Positions 1-9,676 of a stretch of 64,000 bases of DNA are shown here, in pieces. Every line of letters starts with the position of its first letter. The stretch's first letter is position 1. The DNA is from Bufo bufo (taxonomy: Eukaryota; Chordata; Amphibia; Anura; Bufonidae), in NCBI RefSeq assembly GCF_905171765.1, contig NC_053391.1, positions 149,983,917 through 150,047,916 of the forward strand, given 5' to 3'. The notes beneath the pieces were generated by a model. That model had not been told where the DNA came from and ran no database searches. It saw nothing but the letters and a program-made list of their open reading frames with translations. The position numbers and the translations under genes are program-made.

Positions 1-1011
1 CCTATCTCTGCTAATCATTGTTATACGTCCCCGGTTTGGAAGGGCATGTTGGTGGAATGGTCCAAAATGGTTCAGTCCTGTATCTTTAATTTCCCTAACA
101 CTCGTATGCCGCTTAGACTACTACAAAGCCACATCCATCCAGCTGTGTTAAACCCCTCCGGGATTTGGTCTATGCTCGCTGATATTCCTCTGCGGGATGT
201 CCTTCTCCCGGATGGTTGTTTAAAATGGGATTCAGTAATGGACCTCCCTGAGGTCAAAACAGCACCCTTTTTTCACCTAGCAAATTTTCAGAGAGATACC
301 AAATTGTGTATCGGACCCTTTTCTGATAGTAGTTCGCCCTCCTGGCTTGAAAAGAAGGTCTTGGCTACCAAACCCCCCCTTAGACCATTATCTCAGATGT
401 ATAAAGAAATGCTTTCCTCCCTGCCCCCGGAGCTTCGTTTTGTGGTCTCATGGAAACGGGAGCTCTCCATATCCCTTACAGAGCCAGAGAAAGCGTTCAT
501 ACTAGCTCATTCACACGGCTTCAATCGTTGTGTAAGGATTCAGGAGAATTCCTTTAAACTCCTGTGTAGATGGTACAAAACACCTGAGTTCTTGCATAAA
601 CTAAACCCAGAAATTTCCGAAAAATTTTGGAGATGTGGCTTGGACACTGGCTCCCTGTCACATATTTGGTGGCTCTGCCAAAAGATTCAACCGTTCTGGA
701 CCTTAATTGAGGCTTTAGTTAATCAAATATGTAATACTAAGATATCACTGGATGCAAAGCTTATCTTGCTATGGTGTCCGAACAATTCCCTCACACCCAC
801 CAAACATGACCTTCCAACGATGCTGCTCACAGCAGCTAAATTACTTATCCCCTTTTTGTGGAAGAATGACTCCCCACCAACTCTCCTCATGTGGACTGAT
901 AAAGTAGACCAGATCTACCGTTTTGAGGAGCTAGCGCACTGGGAAAATAACTCACGCCCTCGCTTCTTAAAATTGTGGTCTCCATGGAAAGTCTATAGAA
1001 ACTTTACATAA
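1..1011 (+). CDS. L1 ORF2 carboxyl-terminal region (partial)
   Basis: Partial ORF2, the endonuclease/reverse-transcriptase protein of an L1-type LINE that nicks DNA and copies its own RNA at the target. Only the part after the RT domain is visible. The frame is open from base 1 (the first internal ATG is at 46), so the true start lies upstream of the window. A C-x-L...H-I-W-W-L-C cluster around codons 210-225 matches the cysteine-rich carboxyl motif of L1 ORF2 proteins and aligns with the second L1 here (W-R-C-L-G...H-I-W-W-T-C). It is followed by the W-x-D-K-x-x-Q-I-Y-R-F-E-E-L segment also seen in the second copy. No internal stop is seen, so this insertion may be fairly young. Whether the upstream part is intact cannot be judged. 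Confidence 0.8.
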   Translation, partial: PISANHCYTSPVWKGMLVEWSKMVQSCIFNFPNTRMPLRLLQSHIHPAVLNPSGIWSMLADIPLRDVLLPDGCLKWDSVMDLPEVKTAPFFHLANFQRDTKLCIGPFSDSSSPSWLEKKVLATKPPLRPLSQMYKEMLSSLPPELRFVVSWKRELSISLTEPEKAFILAHSHGFNRCVRIQENSFKLLCRWYKTPEFLHKLNPEISEKFWRCGLDTGSLSHIWWLCQKIQPFWTLIEALVNQICNTKISLDAKLILLWCPNNSLTPTKHDLPTMLLTAAKLLIPFLWKNDSPPTLLMWTDKVDQIYRFEELAHWENNSRPRFLKLWSPWKVYRNFT

Positions 1012-1235
1012 TAGAGCAGAAGTTTATCACTTCCTTGTTTCCCTCCCCTCCTTCCCTTCCTGATCTCCCCCTCCCCCTTCTTTTCTTTGATATCACTCTA
1101 GGATCAATGATAATGACGGTTTTGTATTGCTTACACTTGACATGTATGCTGGAAAACTATTTTGAACCATATTGTCATCATTGTACTGTCTTGTGTGGGC
1201 CATGGCCCTGATTTTTCTTTCAATAAAAAGAAATA
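1..1235 (+). mobile_element. L1/Tx1-type LINE, 3' portion (5' end outside window)
   Basis: The 3' end of a non-LTR retrotransposon. The reading frame is open from the first base and ends at 1011. It is followed by a pyrimidine-rich 3' UTR and an AATAAA-containing tail near 1221-1232. The encoded protein resembles the carboxyl end of the minus-strand L1 ORF2 at 46051-46680 in this window, including a shared W-R-C...H-I-W-W-x-C motif. Subfamily is uncertain. Confidence 0.8.
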
Positions 1236-1353
1236 TGGTTAAGTGGGCATTACTACGTGGGGGACTAAGGTAGCCTTCTACCATTTAGGGACATCAAGGA
1301 GGCATTTTACTCTTTGGGGACACCTAAAGAAAAGTCTTGAAGATGGGAGAGAG
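1236..1353. other. Short unassigned spacer ending in a hAT target duplication
   Basis: Unclassified sequence between the LINE tail and the hAT-like element. Its last eight bases (1346-1353, GGAGAGAG) recur at 3407-3414 and are read as the left TSD copy. Confidence 0.6.
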
Positions 1354-1740
1354 CAGGGCCGGTACAAGGCAGGGGCCGAAGGAGCGGGTGCCCTGGGCGC
1401 TACCATTTGCGGACAGGAGGGGGGCGCAGGTGAAGTGCCAGCAGCAGTGGCGTCGCCAGGGGGGGGCCAGAGGGGGCCACGGCCCCCCCTACATCATGCT
1501 GTGCCCCCCCATGTGCCCCCCCAACTAAAATGACCCCCCCCCCAAGTGAGCAGCCGCCGCCGGGCACAGGGAGATGAGCGCTTCCATTGCCCTCATCTCC
1601 ATTGTAAACTGTCTGTGCCAGCGGAGGTGCAGGGGAGGGAGAGGCGTGTCCCTTCCCTTTCCTCTGATAGGCTGCAGGCAGGCACCGAAGTGGAGGAGAG
1701 GCCCCGCCCCCTAATTACTCCTGTTTACCTTTCTAAAGCT

Positions 1741-1970
1741 AAAGGACCTTTGATGATGTCATCACAGGTCCTGTAAGGGAACTGCACAGTGTAAAGTGTA
1801 GTTCCCAGGTTAGAACAGTGCATCTGCCAGGACCTGTGATGACATCATCTTCAACATCACAGGTCCTGCAGAATCTAGCAAAGGAACTGCACCAAAAATG
1901 GTGTAGTTCCTAGGTTTCAAAGGTACATCTGCCAGGACCTGTGATGACATCATCACAGGTCCTTCAACCC
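1741..1970. repeat. Palindrome-bearing tandem repeat, about 115 bp
   Basis: The unit (palindromic AGGACCTGTGATGATGTCAT-type core plus a GGAACTGCAC...GTAGTTCC segment) occurs about two and a half times. Each core is a self-complementary sequence around TGATGACATCATCA. Confidence 0.7.
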
Positions 1971-2239
1971 CTAACAGCAAGTATTAAAAGTTCACAAGCA
2001 GCTCTGTATTGATCCATACAGACTGGAATGGAGAGGTAAGAGGAGGTCCTCCACTTTTCATCATTTACCCCCCCCCCCTCCATGCCCTGTTTTTACTCAT
2101 TGCTCACTCATGTATACTACTTCAGACAGTTACCACTACCTCATGTACCTCACAGTGACTATAATGCATAACTGACCACATATTTCTATAAACACTGCAT
2201 CTACAGTATTATACCTTCTATGTGTCACATCAATACACT

Positions 2240-2241
2240 GC

Positions 2242-2283
<42 letters not shown>

Positions 2284-2820
2284 TACATGCACACACACTG
2301 CATATATTACACAGTATTATACATGCAATATGTACAGATATATAGTATATACCGCAGTGCACTGATATGTGAGGTATGAGGTATAATAGATGCTGTGTGT
2401 ACAGATATCAGTACACTTCTGTATATACTATATATGTGAGGTACGAGGTATAATAGATGCAGTGTGTACAGATATATAGTATATACAGCAGTGTACTGAT
2501 ATGTGAGGTACGAGGTGTCAATACACTGCTGTATTTACTATATACCTGTACACACTGCATCTATTATACCTCGTACCTCACATATTACACTACTGTATAT
2601 ACTGTATACACTGCATATATTATACCCCGTACCTCACATATCAGTACACTGCTGTATATACTGTATACCTGTACACACTGCATCTATTATACCCTGTACC
2701 TCACATATCAGAACACTAGGGAATATACTATATACCTGTACACACTGCATCTATTATACCGCGTACCTCACATAACTGTACACTGCTGTATATAATATAC
2801 ATCTGCATCTATTATACCTC
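2240..2820. repeat. (TA)n tract and fold-back minisatellite
   Basis: A (TA)n/(AC)n tract at about 2246-2285 is followed by units containing GATATGTGAGGTACGAGGTA and TAGATGCAGTGTGTACAGA in one orientation (2340-2520). The same motif then appears in the reverse orientation (2540-2815). The whole block can fold back on itself. Reading frames here are by-products of the repeat. Confidence 0.75.
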
Positions 2821-3429
2821 TTTTGTGTGCCAGGGCTGTTTTGTAATCCCATTCCGGCCCTGATGGCATAAATTATAAAACGCAGCAGCAAGAATAGTTC
2901 ATGGAACAAAGGGAGGGGCTATAAAAGGGGAATGGGGGCCCAATTTATATTCCTGCTATGGGGCCCAGTGGTTTTTATGTACGCCCCTGGCTGCAGGCAC
3001 TAGGCCGGCAGCCTATCAGAGGCCGGCGCAATGACGTCATCGTGCCGCCTGAGCCTTACATTACAGCGTGGGACACAGGAAGAGGCTGCATCGCATCGCT
3101 GACACTTAGGTAAGTATAAGTGTTTTTTTTTTGTTTTTTTTTACAATAGTGTTACTGGCACATTGGGGGGGCTTATTACAAAACTGGCACATGATGATGG
3201 GGGGGACTTTATACTGGCACATGATGATGGGGGGGAACTTTATAGTGTCTGTGACTTTCAAAGTCCCACAGTCCTTTGTTCTATTGCTTTAAGTATATTC
3301 TTGTTTTGAAACAACATTGATTCTTTCTTAAAAACGGGGGGGGGGGGGGGGGGGGCGCAGTTTGCCATCTTCGCCCTGGGCACCAAATGGCCTTGTCCCA
3401 GCCCTGGGAGAGAGAGATATGACTTAAGA

Positions 3430-4135
3430 AGGTTATGAATCTTTGGTTGCTACATAATGGAGAGCACGAGAGGGGTGGTAGATGGACATGGGGGAGTTGA
3501 TGTATGGAGGTACAGGACTGTGGAGAACCTTAGGGGTGAGGGTGAAAAGTTTGAACTGTATTCTCTGGCTGATTTGCAACCAGTGAATTGACTGGCACAG
3601 GTTAGTAGCATCAGTGTAGCAGTTGGATTCATAGATGAGCCTGGCTGCAGCATTTAGGACAGCCTGAAGGGCGGAGTGTTTCGAAAGAGGGAGACTGATT
3701 TGTAATGTGTTTCAGTATTCCAAACGAGAATGAATCAAGGCAGCAACCACAGTTTTTGTGGTTTCAACCATAAGAAAAGGGTGTATTCTGGCAAAATGTT
3801 TACGGTGCACACAACCAAATCGTGTAATTGATTGAATATGTTGAAGAAGGTTAATGTCAGAGTAAAATGCAGCCCAAAGTCGTACGGCATGTTGCACCAC
3901 AGTTCAGATAGTGCTGCATACCCAAATTGAAATATCAAGTTTAGATGGGTTAGCATATGGGGGAAAGACAACAAGTTCAGATTTAGATATAGAGAGGACA
4001 TGATGGTACAGCCCGCTGCCAGACAATTGCTGGTGTTGTGGAGTAAAGCAGGGGTGATGTCAGGGGATGAAGTGTATATTTGGTTGTGTGAAGTAGAGAG
4101 ATGTGTATATACATAAACTGCAATCATTATTCTGT
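3430..4135 (-). pseudogene. L2/CR1-type LINE reverse-transcriptase remnant
   Basis: Reading the minus strand in pieces gives the end of a reverse transcriptase of the L2/CR1/Rex kind. In order: a fingers/palm tail with H-I-x-S-I-T-R and A-R-I-x-P-F-L, then a T-V-V-A-A-L-I-H-S-R-L-E-Y segment (3712-3765), then Q-A-V-L-N-A-A-A-R-L-I and the S-I-H-W-L-Q-I-S-Q-R-I-Q-F-K-L segment (about 3450-3660). In these LINEs that block follows the RT catalytic motifs. Several frameshifts and stops separate the pieces, so it is inactive. The 1354-3406 hAT insertion lies just beyond its 3' side. Confidence 0.7.
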
Positions 4136-4183
4136 ATTCCAGTAAAAGGATCCGTCCATCATTACATTACATACATCCCACAC

Positions 4184-4635
4184 TTAAAGGGGCTGTCCTG
4201 GTTCAGCTGAACCCGGACATACCTCCATTTTCACCCAGGCATCCCCTCTAACTTGAGCCTCGGAGCAGTTCATGCTCCGATGCTCTCCTTTGCCTTGCGC
4301 TAGATTGCACATGGCAAAGGCATTTTTTTGAGATCCGGTGATGTACTGAGCTCTCCATGGGGCTGCCAGGAAGCCCGGTGACATCACCAGCACTGATGGG
4401 CGGGATTTAGCACAGCCCTAGCCTGTAAAACGGCTATGGCAGAGCTAAACCCCGCCTATCAGAGCCGGTGACATCACCGAACACACAGCAGGACGGAAGC
4501 TTCCTCCCGGCAGTATGTGATTGCAAACAAAAGATACCTTGCCCTGCGCAATCCAGCGCAGGGCAAAGGAGAGCATTGGATCATGAACTGCTTCGATGCT
4601 CAAATCAGGGCTGTTGCCTGGGTGAAATTATGGTG
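4184..4635. mobile_element. Fold-back TTAA MITE, right end truncated
   Basis: Starts at TTAA (4184-4187) followed by AGGGGCTGTCCTGG, a terminus shared in style with other TTAA MITEs here (45157, 46838). The left arm (4200-4320, with TTCACCCAGGCA and CTCTCCTTTGCC) returns inverted at 4545-4634 (GGCAAAGGAGAG, TTGCCTGGGTGAAA). The right arm stops at about 4634, where the Myb-like remnant begins, so roughly 40 bp and the second TTAA are missing. Confidence 0.7.
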
Positions 4636-5010
4636 TGAGCGAAGAGGTGGCGGTAGAAGACAGTGGACCCTTCCAGCCACCACAAGAACCCACCACCGCT
4701 CCTGATGATGACGATGATGAAATGGAGGATGAGGTTGTTACCAACCCCCGCCAAGAGGGTAAATATGTGCACATAGCAATATAATTCATTATCTATGCCA
4801 CGTAATCTGAATTGCTAGTAAGTTTCATATATTTTCTAATCCTAACAGTACTGATGTCTTTGAACAAAAAAATTGTGAATTATTCAGCGGGAGCATGATG
4901 CCAGCATGAAATAAATGCAGAGGTTGATGGCCAAGATGAAGGCACAGCCATGTTTAGAATTTATAACCAACTAAAGAAGTTGCCATAGAGGCATGTTTGG
5001 CAATAAAGTA
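4636..5010 (+). pseudogene. Myb/SANT-like transposon gene remnant (copy 1)
   Basis: Decayed 3' part of the same gene seen on the minus strand at 12541-13070. From about 4637 an acidic reading frame runs through E-E-V-A-V-E-D, a P-P-Q-E-P-T-T stretch and D-D-D-D-D-E-M-E-D-E-V-V-T-N-P-R-Q-E-G. It ends at a splice-donor-like GGGTAAATATG (about 4759). Copy 2 has the matching E-D-E-V-V-T-T-T-R-Q-E-G next to the same donor. A candidate last exon lies at about 4890-5000, with R-E-H-D-A-S-M-K and L-M-A-K-M-K but broken by stops and frameshifts, followed by AATAAA near 5001. Such Myb/SANT proteins usually bind transposon ends and help recruit the transposase. The 5' exons are absent. Confidence 0.55.
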
Positions 5011-5548
5011 TTTTTTGGTTTTGTTCTAATGTCTGACTGCATTCTTTCATATTGTTCTGTGTTAGCATCATTTCTGTCTGTCCTGATCCTATTGAGTTTA
5101 GTGTAGGCCTTATACTCCACCGTTACCAATGACTGCTGCTAATATCCTGATCATTTATAGTTATGTGCAGGCTTTAAAATACACCGTTACCAATGACTGC
5201 TGCTATTGTCCTGATACGTCAGAGTATTTTAATTTTAATGTACCTGTGGCTGCTGTGCATCTTTAATATATATATTTTTTCATTTGTCTTAGTACTGTTT
5301 AAACAAAAACGACAAAAAAATAAAATAATTTCTGATATGATTATTGTATAAAGCAGCTGACAATTTGCATCTAAATTCATGATATTGTTGTTTATTAAGG
5401 AATAGTTCATTAGCAACTATTGTTATTTAGTAGTTAATTTATTGGTTTTTGTGTAGATTAATTAATTAGTGTATAGTGTTGCTGTTTTATATTACTGGAG
5501 TGTTTGTTATAACTTAATCGTTGCCTTTAAAAAAATATATATATATAT
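5011..5548. other. AT-rich spacer with a short tandem duplication
   Basis: No coding signal. About 30 bp around CACCGTTACCAATGACTGCT occurs twice (near 5118 and 5182), a tandem duplication of about 64 bp. The remainder is AT-rich and ends in an (AT)n tract that borders the Ngaro-type element. Confidence 0.6.
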
Positions 5549-5663
5549 TTGTGTTAGGTGCTTACGGTAGTACAGAGAAGAGCCCTGGGAAGCAGGGAAA
5601 GAAATGCAGTCGGTTGTGGTGTGCCGAAACCGAGGACGAGGTAGGCCTAAGAAAGAAGAGGGC
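5549..5663 (-). repeat. Split direct repeat B2
   Basis: 115 bp, repeated without visible change at 5829-5943 (B1). It forms the 3' terminus of the element on its coding strand. The outer edge at 5549 is where similarity with B1 starts (TTGTGTTAGG). Confidence 0.85.
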
Positions 5664-5720
5664 CCACCCAAGGAAAAGACATAAAGAAATGAGTTGTAAA
5701 TGAGTGGAGTGGTGGGAGGG

Positions 5721-5828
5721 ACAAAGCTCAGACCTCAGACGGTGCAGGAGCCAGGTAAGGGGGGTGCCCTAAATAGGCTGGAGGCGGACCTCAGCCCCTC
5801 CCACAAATCCAGGCAAATGCCTTAATAC
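5721..5828 (-). repeat. Split direct repeat A2
   Basis: 108 bp, from ACAAAGCTCAGACC to GCCTTAATAC, repeated at 11862-11969 (A1). It directly abuts B1 at 5829 and is separated from B2 by 57 bp (5664-5720). Confidence 0.85.
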
Positions 5829-5943
5829 TTGTGTTAGGTGCTTACGGTAGTACAGAGAAGAGCCCTGGGAAGCAGGGAAAGAAATGCAGTCGGTTGTGGT
5901 GTGCCGAAACCGAGGACGAGGTAGGCCTAAGAAAGAAGAGGGC
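5829..5943 (-). repeat. Split direct repeat B1
   Basis: 115-bp copy of B2. It lies between A2 and the recombinase stop codon and supplies the internal B-A junction expected to template the circular cDNA. Confidence 0.85.
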
Positions 5944-5994
5944 AAAAATGGAAATAAACCAGTTTATTTGTAACCAATAAAACATGTAAACAGC

Positions 5995-6923
5995 TCAACC
6001 CGACATGCTTTGGAAAGCCACCCTTAACTCTTGCGCTGGATTGGGAATGTATCGTGCGTAAGCGGACGACTTCCAGCGTCCCAATTTCTTGATAACATGG
6101 GCAGGGATGTTGGCACTGGAGGCCGTGGATGCAGCTCCGATGCGAAAGGAGTGCCCCGAGTAGTTGGCCGCGTCAAGGCCCAGTTGGGTGAGAAATGATC
6201 TGACATGGAACATGAAGGTGGTCGTGGTGAGCACCGATCCATGAAGTTGAAGTAGCGGTTGAGAGGGTAGGAACCTGTGAAGCTGACTGTATGTGTCCAG
6301 CACCCTCACCGGACACCATTTGTTGTGCGTGGGGTAATATGAGATGTTGACAGGTGAACGCTGACTACTCTTGGAGTGAGGTAAGGACAGGACGTAGTGA
6401 TCCAGGTGTTTAGATAAGTGGGAGACAAGGAGACAAGATGAGGTTTGGTATGTGGAGGTGGTAGTGAATTCCCCGGGCCTCAGGAACCCGTAGAAGGCCA
6501 AGTAAATAGCAGCTTTGATGACCGCGTTGGTATTTGTATCAAAAGGCGTGGCGTCCAGCAGGTCGGATAATGCCTTGAAAACATGACTGTTGATGGGCAG
6601 CCTTTGGGCTGGACGTGCGGGTTCCGTCTTCTGAATGCCTCTGAGTATTGTTTTGATTTGGTGGGAGGCCATGAAGCTGGTGTAGTTAGGGTGCAAGATT
6701 AGCATATGATGTTGAATGCCAGTAAGATACAGTTTGATGGTGTTGTATGACATTTTAGTTTGAGGTGGCAAAAAGAAGCAAATCCCAAAACAGACGTCAT
6801 GATGAAAGGGTGCGTGATGTTGTGTTCTACCAGGAATCTGTTGAATAGCGTGAATGCTCTGTTGTATGCTCTATGTGTATTGACTGATAGTGAAAAGTGG
6901 GACAAAGACTGGCTATGCCGCAT
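5995..6923 (-). pseudogene. Tyrosine recombinase of the Ngaro-type element (one-base frameshift)
   Basis: Integrase of the element, a phage-lambda-type tyrosine recombinase that would insert the circular cDNA. The amino-terminal part (ATG at 6923) has a helical core-binding segment with N-T-H-R-A-Y-N-R-A-F. The catalytic part (to 5995) shows the first arginine in G-F-L-R-P-G-E-F, the H-S-F-R-I-G-A-A-S box with its histidine and second arginine, and L-G-R-W-K-S-S-A-Y-A-R-Y-I with the tryptophan and the candidate nucleophile tyrosine. The two parts lie in different frames and meet at a run of five T (about 6768-6772 on the minus strand). One base appears to have been lost there. A programmed slip at the run is possible but less likely. 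The start lies 8 bp after the stop of the RT ORF, so both are probably read from one transcript. All key residues are present on either side of the break. Confidence 0.8.
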
Positions 6924-6931
6924 GATGGCCT

Positions 6932-9676
6932 CTAGTCCAGAATGAGTTGCTGAAATGACGGGGTGCTGGAGGCAGTGGGTGATGCTGATGGGAGATCCTG
7001 ATGAAAAGCCTGAAATTTGAAGCGAGATAAATTGTCAGCAGCCGAATTGCACACCCCTGGGACATGGAAACAATGCAGGAAAAAATTGTTGCAGGCGGCC
7101 AGCCAAGTAAGTATTCGCATGAACCTCATGATTGTGAGGGATTTAGAACGACCTTTATTTATAATCTGGCAGGTTGCTTGGTTGTCCGAGTAGCAGCGGA
7201 CCGCCAGATTTGCCCATAAATGACCCCACGCCACGGCAGCCGCTACGATGGGATAGATCTCAAAAAGCGCTGAGGTAGTGGAGAATCCCTCCAGACCCTG
7301 GACCTCAGGAGGCCAGCTGCCCCACAGCCAATCGTCCCCAAATATGGCCGCAAAGCCTGTGGTAGATGCCGCATCTGACCAGATAGAGGGGGAAGAGTCC
7401 GACAGCTGAGGGAGAAACAAGCTCCTACCATTCCAGGTGGACAGAAATCTCCTCCACCTTCCCAGATTCGCCGCAGCGTGGGCATCCAGGGACAATCTGT
7501 GCGAGTCGTGTAGGAACAAGGGGAAGAGGTGCAGAAGCCGTGAAATAAACGAGCGACCCTGGGGTATGATGCGCATGGCAAAGTTCAGGGAGCCCAGCAG
7601 GGACTGTAGTTCTCTGCGGTTGCAGGTGCCGAGTTGAAGATAGCCGTCTATGTGGGTGAGGATGTCCTGGATCTTCCCGGACGGCAAACTGGCTTGCATT
7701 GAAGCTGAATCCAACTGGATACCCATGAAGGTGATGATCGTGTCCGGCCCCTCTGTCTTCTTGGTGGAGAGGGGGACCCCCAGTTCCTTGAACAGCTTGA
7801 TGGTGGCTCTGAGGCTGGAAGGAGGGGAAGTGTTTTCTTCCACCAATAGGAAGTCATCAAGGTAATGTAAAACCAGCGGGCACCTTGCTATATTCAATAG
7901 CAACCAGCATAATGCTTCCGCAAACACGTCGAAGATGGCCGGGCTGCTTTTGGACCCGAAGGTCAATCGGGAGAAAAAATAATAATCCCCAGACCACTTG
8001 ATGCCATGCAGGTGCCACAGTGTAGGGTGAATCGGAAGTAATTTGAAGGCGTTGGCGATGTCGGTTTTGCTGAGCCATGCCCCCACCCCTGCTTGACTGA
8101 TGGCCGTGATGGCGTGATCTATGGTGGTACACTGCAGAGAGAATTCCTCCGAGGGAATGAGGGAGTTGAGACTGGGGTTGCCCGTCCCGTGAGGTGCCGA
8201 TAGGTCGATGATGAGCCTCTGTTTCTGGGAAGATTTCCCAGTGACGATGCCAATGGGGTTGGTGCGCCATGTGGCGAATGGGGGAGTCTTGAAAGGACCT
8301 AGCACAAAACCCTCTGTTACCTCTTGGGCTATGAGGGCGTCAATGGCGGTGGGGTTGTGTAGAGCGGATAAAAGATTGGGACATTCCAGGGTGCCTGTTG
8401 GCATATACAGGATGCCCGTGTGAAATCCTTCTGTCAATCCTGAAACGAGGAAATCTGATAGATGCCTGGAGGGGTGTTGCGACATGAGCGCGGTAAAAAC
8501 TGGCATGTTGATAGTTGTTAGATACGGTTTTGTAAACATTTTATTTGGACACATGGACTTGGCATGTGCCCGGAAACATTTGGTGCATATGTGTAACAAT
8601 TTACATCCGTTATAATTACAGGACCCCTCATTGAAATTATTGCAAATCATCGATTTGCCTAGAAATTTGATCGGCCGACCCAGTTTGTCCCGGGCCAGTC
8701 TCTCCGGGACCCCGGAGGGACCAGCTGCCTGGGAGGGGCCCTGTCTGACCGACGTGTTCGGGCAGAAATTGGTGGTGTGGGCCGTGGAGGAGCAGTGCGC
8801 ACAGGCTGGGGTCCTAAGGCCTGCGAAGTGGCGACAAAAAATGACCGTGTCGATCCTCGCCCAGTTGGAGCGGACTCCGTACTGGGAGAACGCCCCTGCC
8901 ACCTTTGCCGAAAAAGACCTGTGATAGTCATAAAACGCTGACCCTCCGTATTTGTTGCCCAAATCCACCAGTTTGTGTAAGTAGAGGTCGAATTCCTCCC
9001 TTCTGTTGGGGTAGACCGCACAGATGACCTCTCTGTAGATTCCGAAGGCCAACACGAATTCGGGAATGGTCAATTTCCTATTGAGCCGAGCATCCCTGGA
9101 CTTGACCACAACTGACACCTCGTCATAGGCGTACGTCGTGTTTTCGACCACGTCCTGGGAGGCAATCAGAAGGGAGGCCAGGTTTATATCCTTACCTTCC
9201 AGGATATCCCGTTTCAAGTGCTCAGGAATCATATGCGCCGGGTTGACTTCCCGGTCCTCCACGCTAGTGGATGGTGTGACCACCGGCAAACCGACCGGTG
9301 CCGGTGATGCCGCCGGTGGCGGACCCGCCAAGGAGAGGGTCGTGGTGACCGTTTCCAGCCTCTCCAGCCTGGCGTTGATTGTTGACATGGATGTCATCAG
9401 AGAGGCCAGCATGGCATGGATGTCCCCGGTGCCGGACTGGCTGGGTCCTTGCCCCGCATCGCTAGTATCGGTTGAAGCGCGTAACAGCCGGAACAGCTCC
9501 GCTTTCCTAGCCGTGGCGGGGAAGGGAACATGCCGTTTCCTCAACTCCGCCGTGATGCGAGGAATTGTCCAGGACCGGATGGACGCTGGACTGGCTAGAT
9601 CGTCTCCCGAAGTGGCAGTGACAGATCTAGCAGGGGTGCCAGGTAGGGAGAAGTTTTCCAACCCATCCAGCGACAT
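6932..9676 (-). CDS. Ngaro/DIRS gag-like - reverse transcriptase - RNase H polyprotein
   Basis: Open frame of 914 codons, no stop. The amino terminus (about residues 33-66) matches the SAP fold pattern (I-P-R-I-T-A-E-L-R-K-R...A-R-K-A-E-L-F-R-L-L), a putative DNA-binding motif. Two cysteine/histidine clusters follow: C-A-H-C-S-S-T-A-H...C near 292, and a C-N-N-F...C-N-Y-N-G-C-K-L-L-H-I-C-T-K-C region near 345-380. RT spans roughly 470-690, with D-I-A-N-A-F, F-G-S-K-S-S-P-A-I-F and the catalytic H-Y-L-D-D-F near 604. RNase H follows, with W-S-D-A-A-S near 764 and C-Y-S-D-N-Q. The RT/RH are of the DIRS type, related to those of LTR elements. The ATG at 9676 is the first in a frame preceded by GC-rich leader. 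Gag and RT are fused in one frame here, whereas many DIRS elements keep a separate gag ORF. Confidence 0.85.
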   Translation of the reverse strand: MSLDGLENFSLPGTPARSVTATSGDDLASPASIRSWTIPRITAELRKRHVPFPATARKAELFRLLRASTDTSDAGQGPSQSGTGDIHAMLASLMTSMSTINARLERLETVTTTLSLAGPPPAASPAPVGLPVVTPSTSVEDREVNPAHMIPEHLKRDILEGKDINLASLLIASQDVVENTTYAYDEVSVVVKSRDARLNRKLTIPEFVLAFGIYREVICAVYPNRREEFDLYLHKLVDLGNKYGGSAFYDYHRSFSAKVAGAFSQYGVRSNWARIDTVIFCRHFAGLRTPACAHCSSTAHTTNFCPNTSVRQGPSQAAGPSGVPERLARDKLGRPIKFLGKSMICNNFNEGSCNYNGCKLLHICTKCFRAHAKSMCPNKMFTKPYLTTINMPVFTALMSQHPSRHLSDFLVSGLTEGFHTGILYMPTGTLECPNLLSALHNPTAIDALIAQEVTEGFVLGPFKTPPFATWRTNPIGIVTGKSSQKQRLIIDLSAPHGTGNPSLNSLIPSEEFSLQCTTIDHAITAISQAGVGAWLSKTDIANAFKLLPIHPTLWHLHGIKWSGDYYFFSRLTFGSKSSPAIFDVFAEALCWLLLNIARCPLVLHYLDDFLLVEENTSPPSSLRATIKLFKELGVPLSTKKTEGPDTIITFMGIQLDSASMQASLPSGKIQDILTHIDGYLQLGTCNRRELQSLLGSLNFAMRIIPQGRSFISRLLHLFPLFLHDSHRLSLDAHAAANLGRWRRFLSTWNGRSLFLPQLSDSSPSIWSDAASTTGFAAIFGDDWLWGSWPPEVQGLEGFSTTSALFEIYPIVAAAVAWGHLWANLAVRCYSDNQATCQIINKGRSKSLTIMRFMRILTWLAACNNFFLHCFHVPGVCNSAADNLSRFKFQAFHQDLPSASPTASSTPSFQQLILD

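Larger units (their letters stand above)
1447..2991. mobile_element. Probable nested hAT-like element
   Basis: Sequence starting CAGTGGCGTCGCCAGG and ending (reverse complement) CAGGGGCGTACATAAAAACC lies within the 1354-3406 element, followed by C-rich and G-rich strings typical of such termini. No clean TSD was found, so the boundaries are approximate. Confidence 0.4.
1354..3406. mobile_element. Non-autonomous hAT-like element with perfect 8-bp TSD
   Basis: The ends read CAGGGCCGGTACAAGG on the left and, reverse-complemented, CAGGGCTGGGACAAGG on the right, an imperfect terminal inverted repeat. Both ends are flanked by GGAGAGAG (1346-1353 and 3407-3414). An 8-bp TSD with CAGGG-type termini indicates the hAT superfamily. 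No transposase is encoded. The interior holds a probable nested element, palindromic repeats and a run of about 18 G near 3337-3354. Confidence 0.75.

Noticed and set aside
2457..2795. 112-codon tyrosine/threonine-rich ORF
   Set aside because: Encoded by the TA-rich fold-back minisatellite.
5549..5700. Possible AT-hook exon (G-R-G-R-P-K-K) on the plus strand
   Set aside because: The segment is the B repeat of the Ngaro-type element, present twice in it, and the element codes on the other strand.
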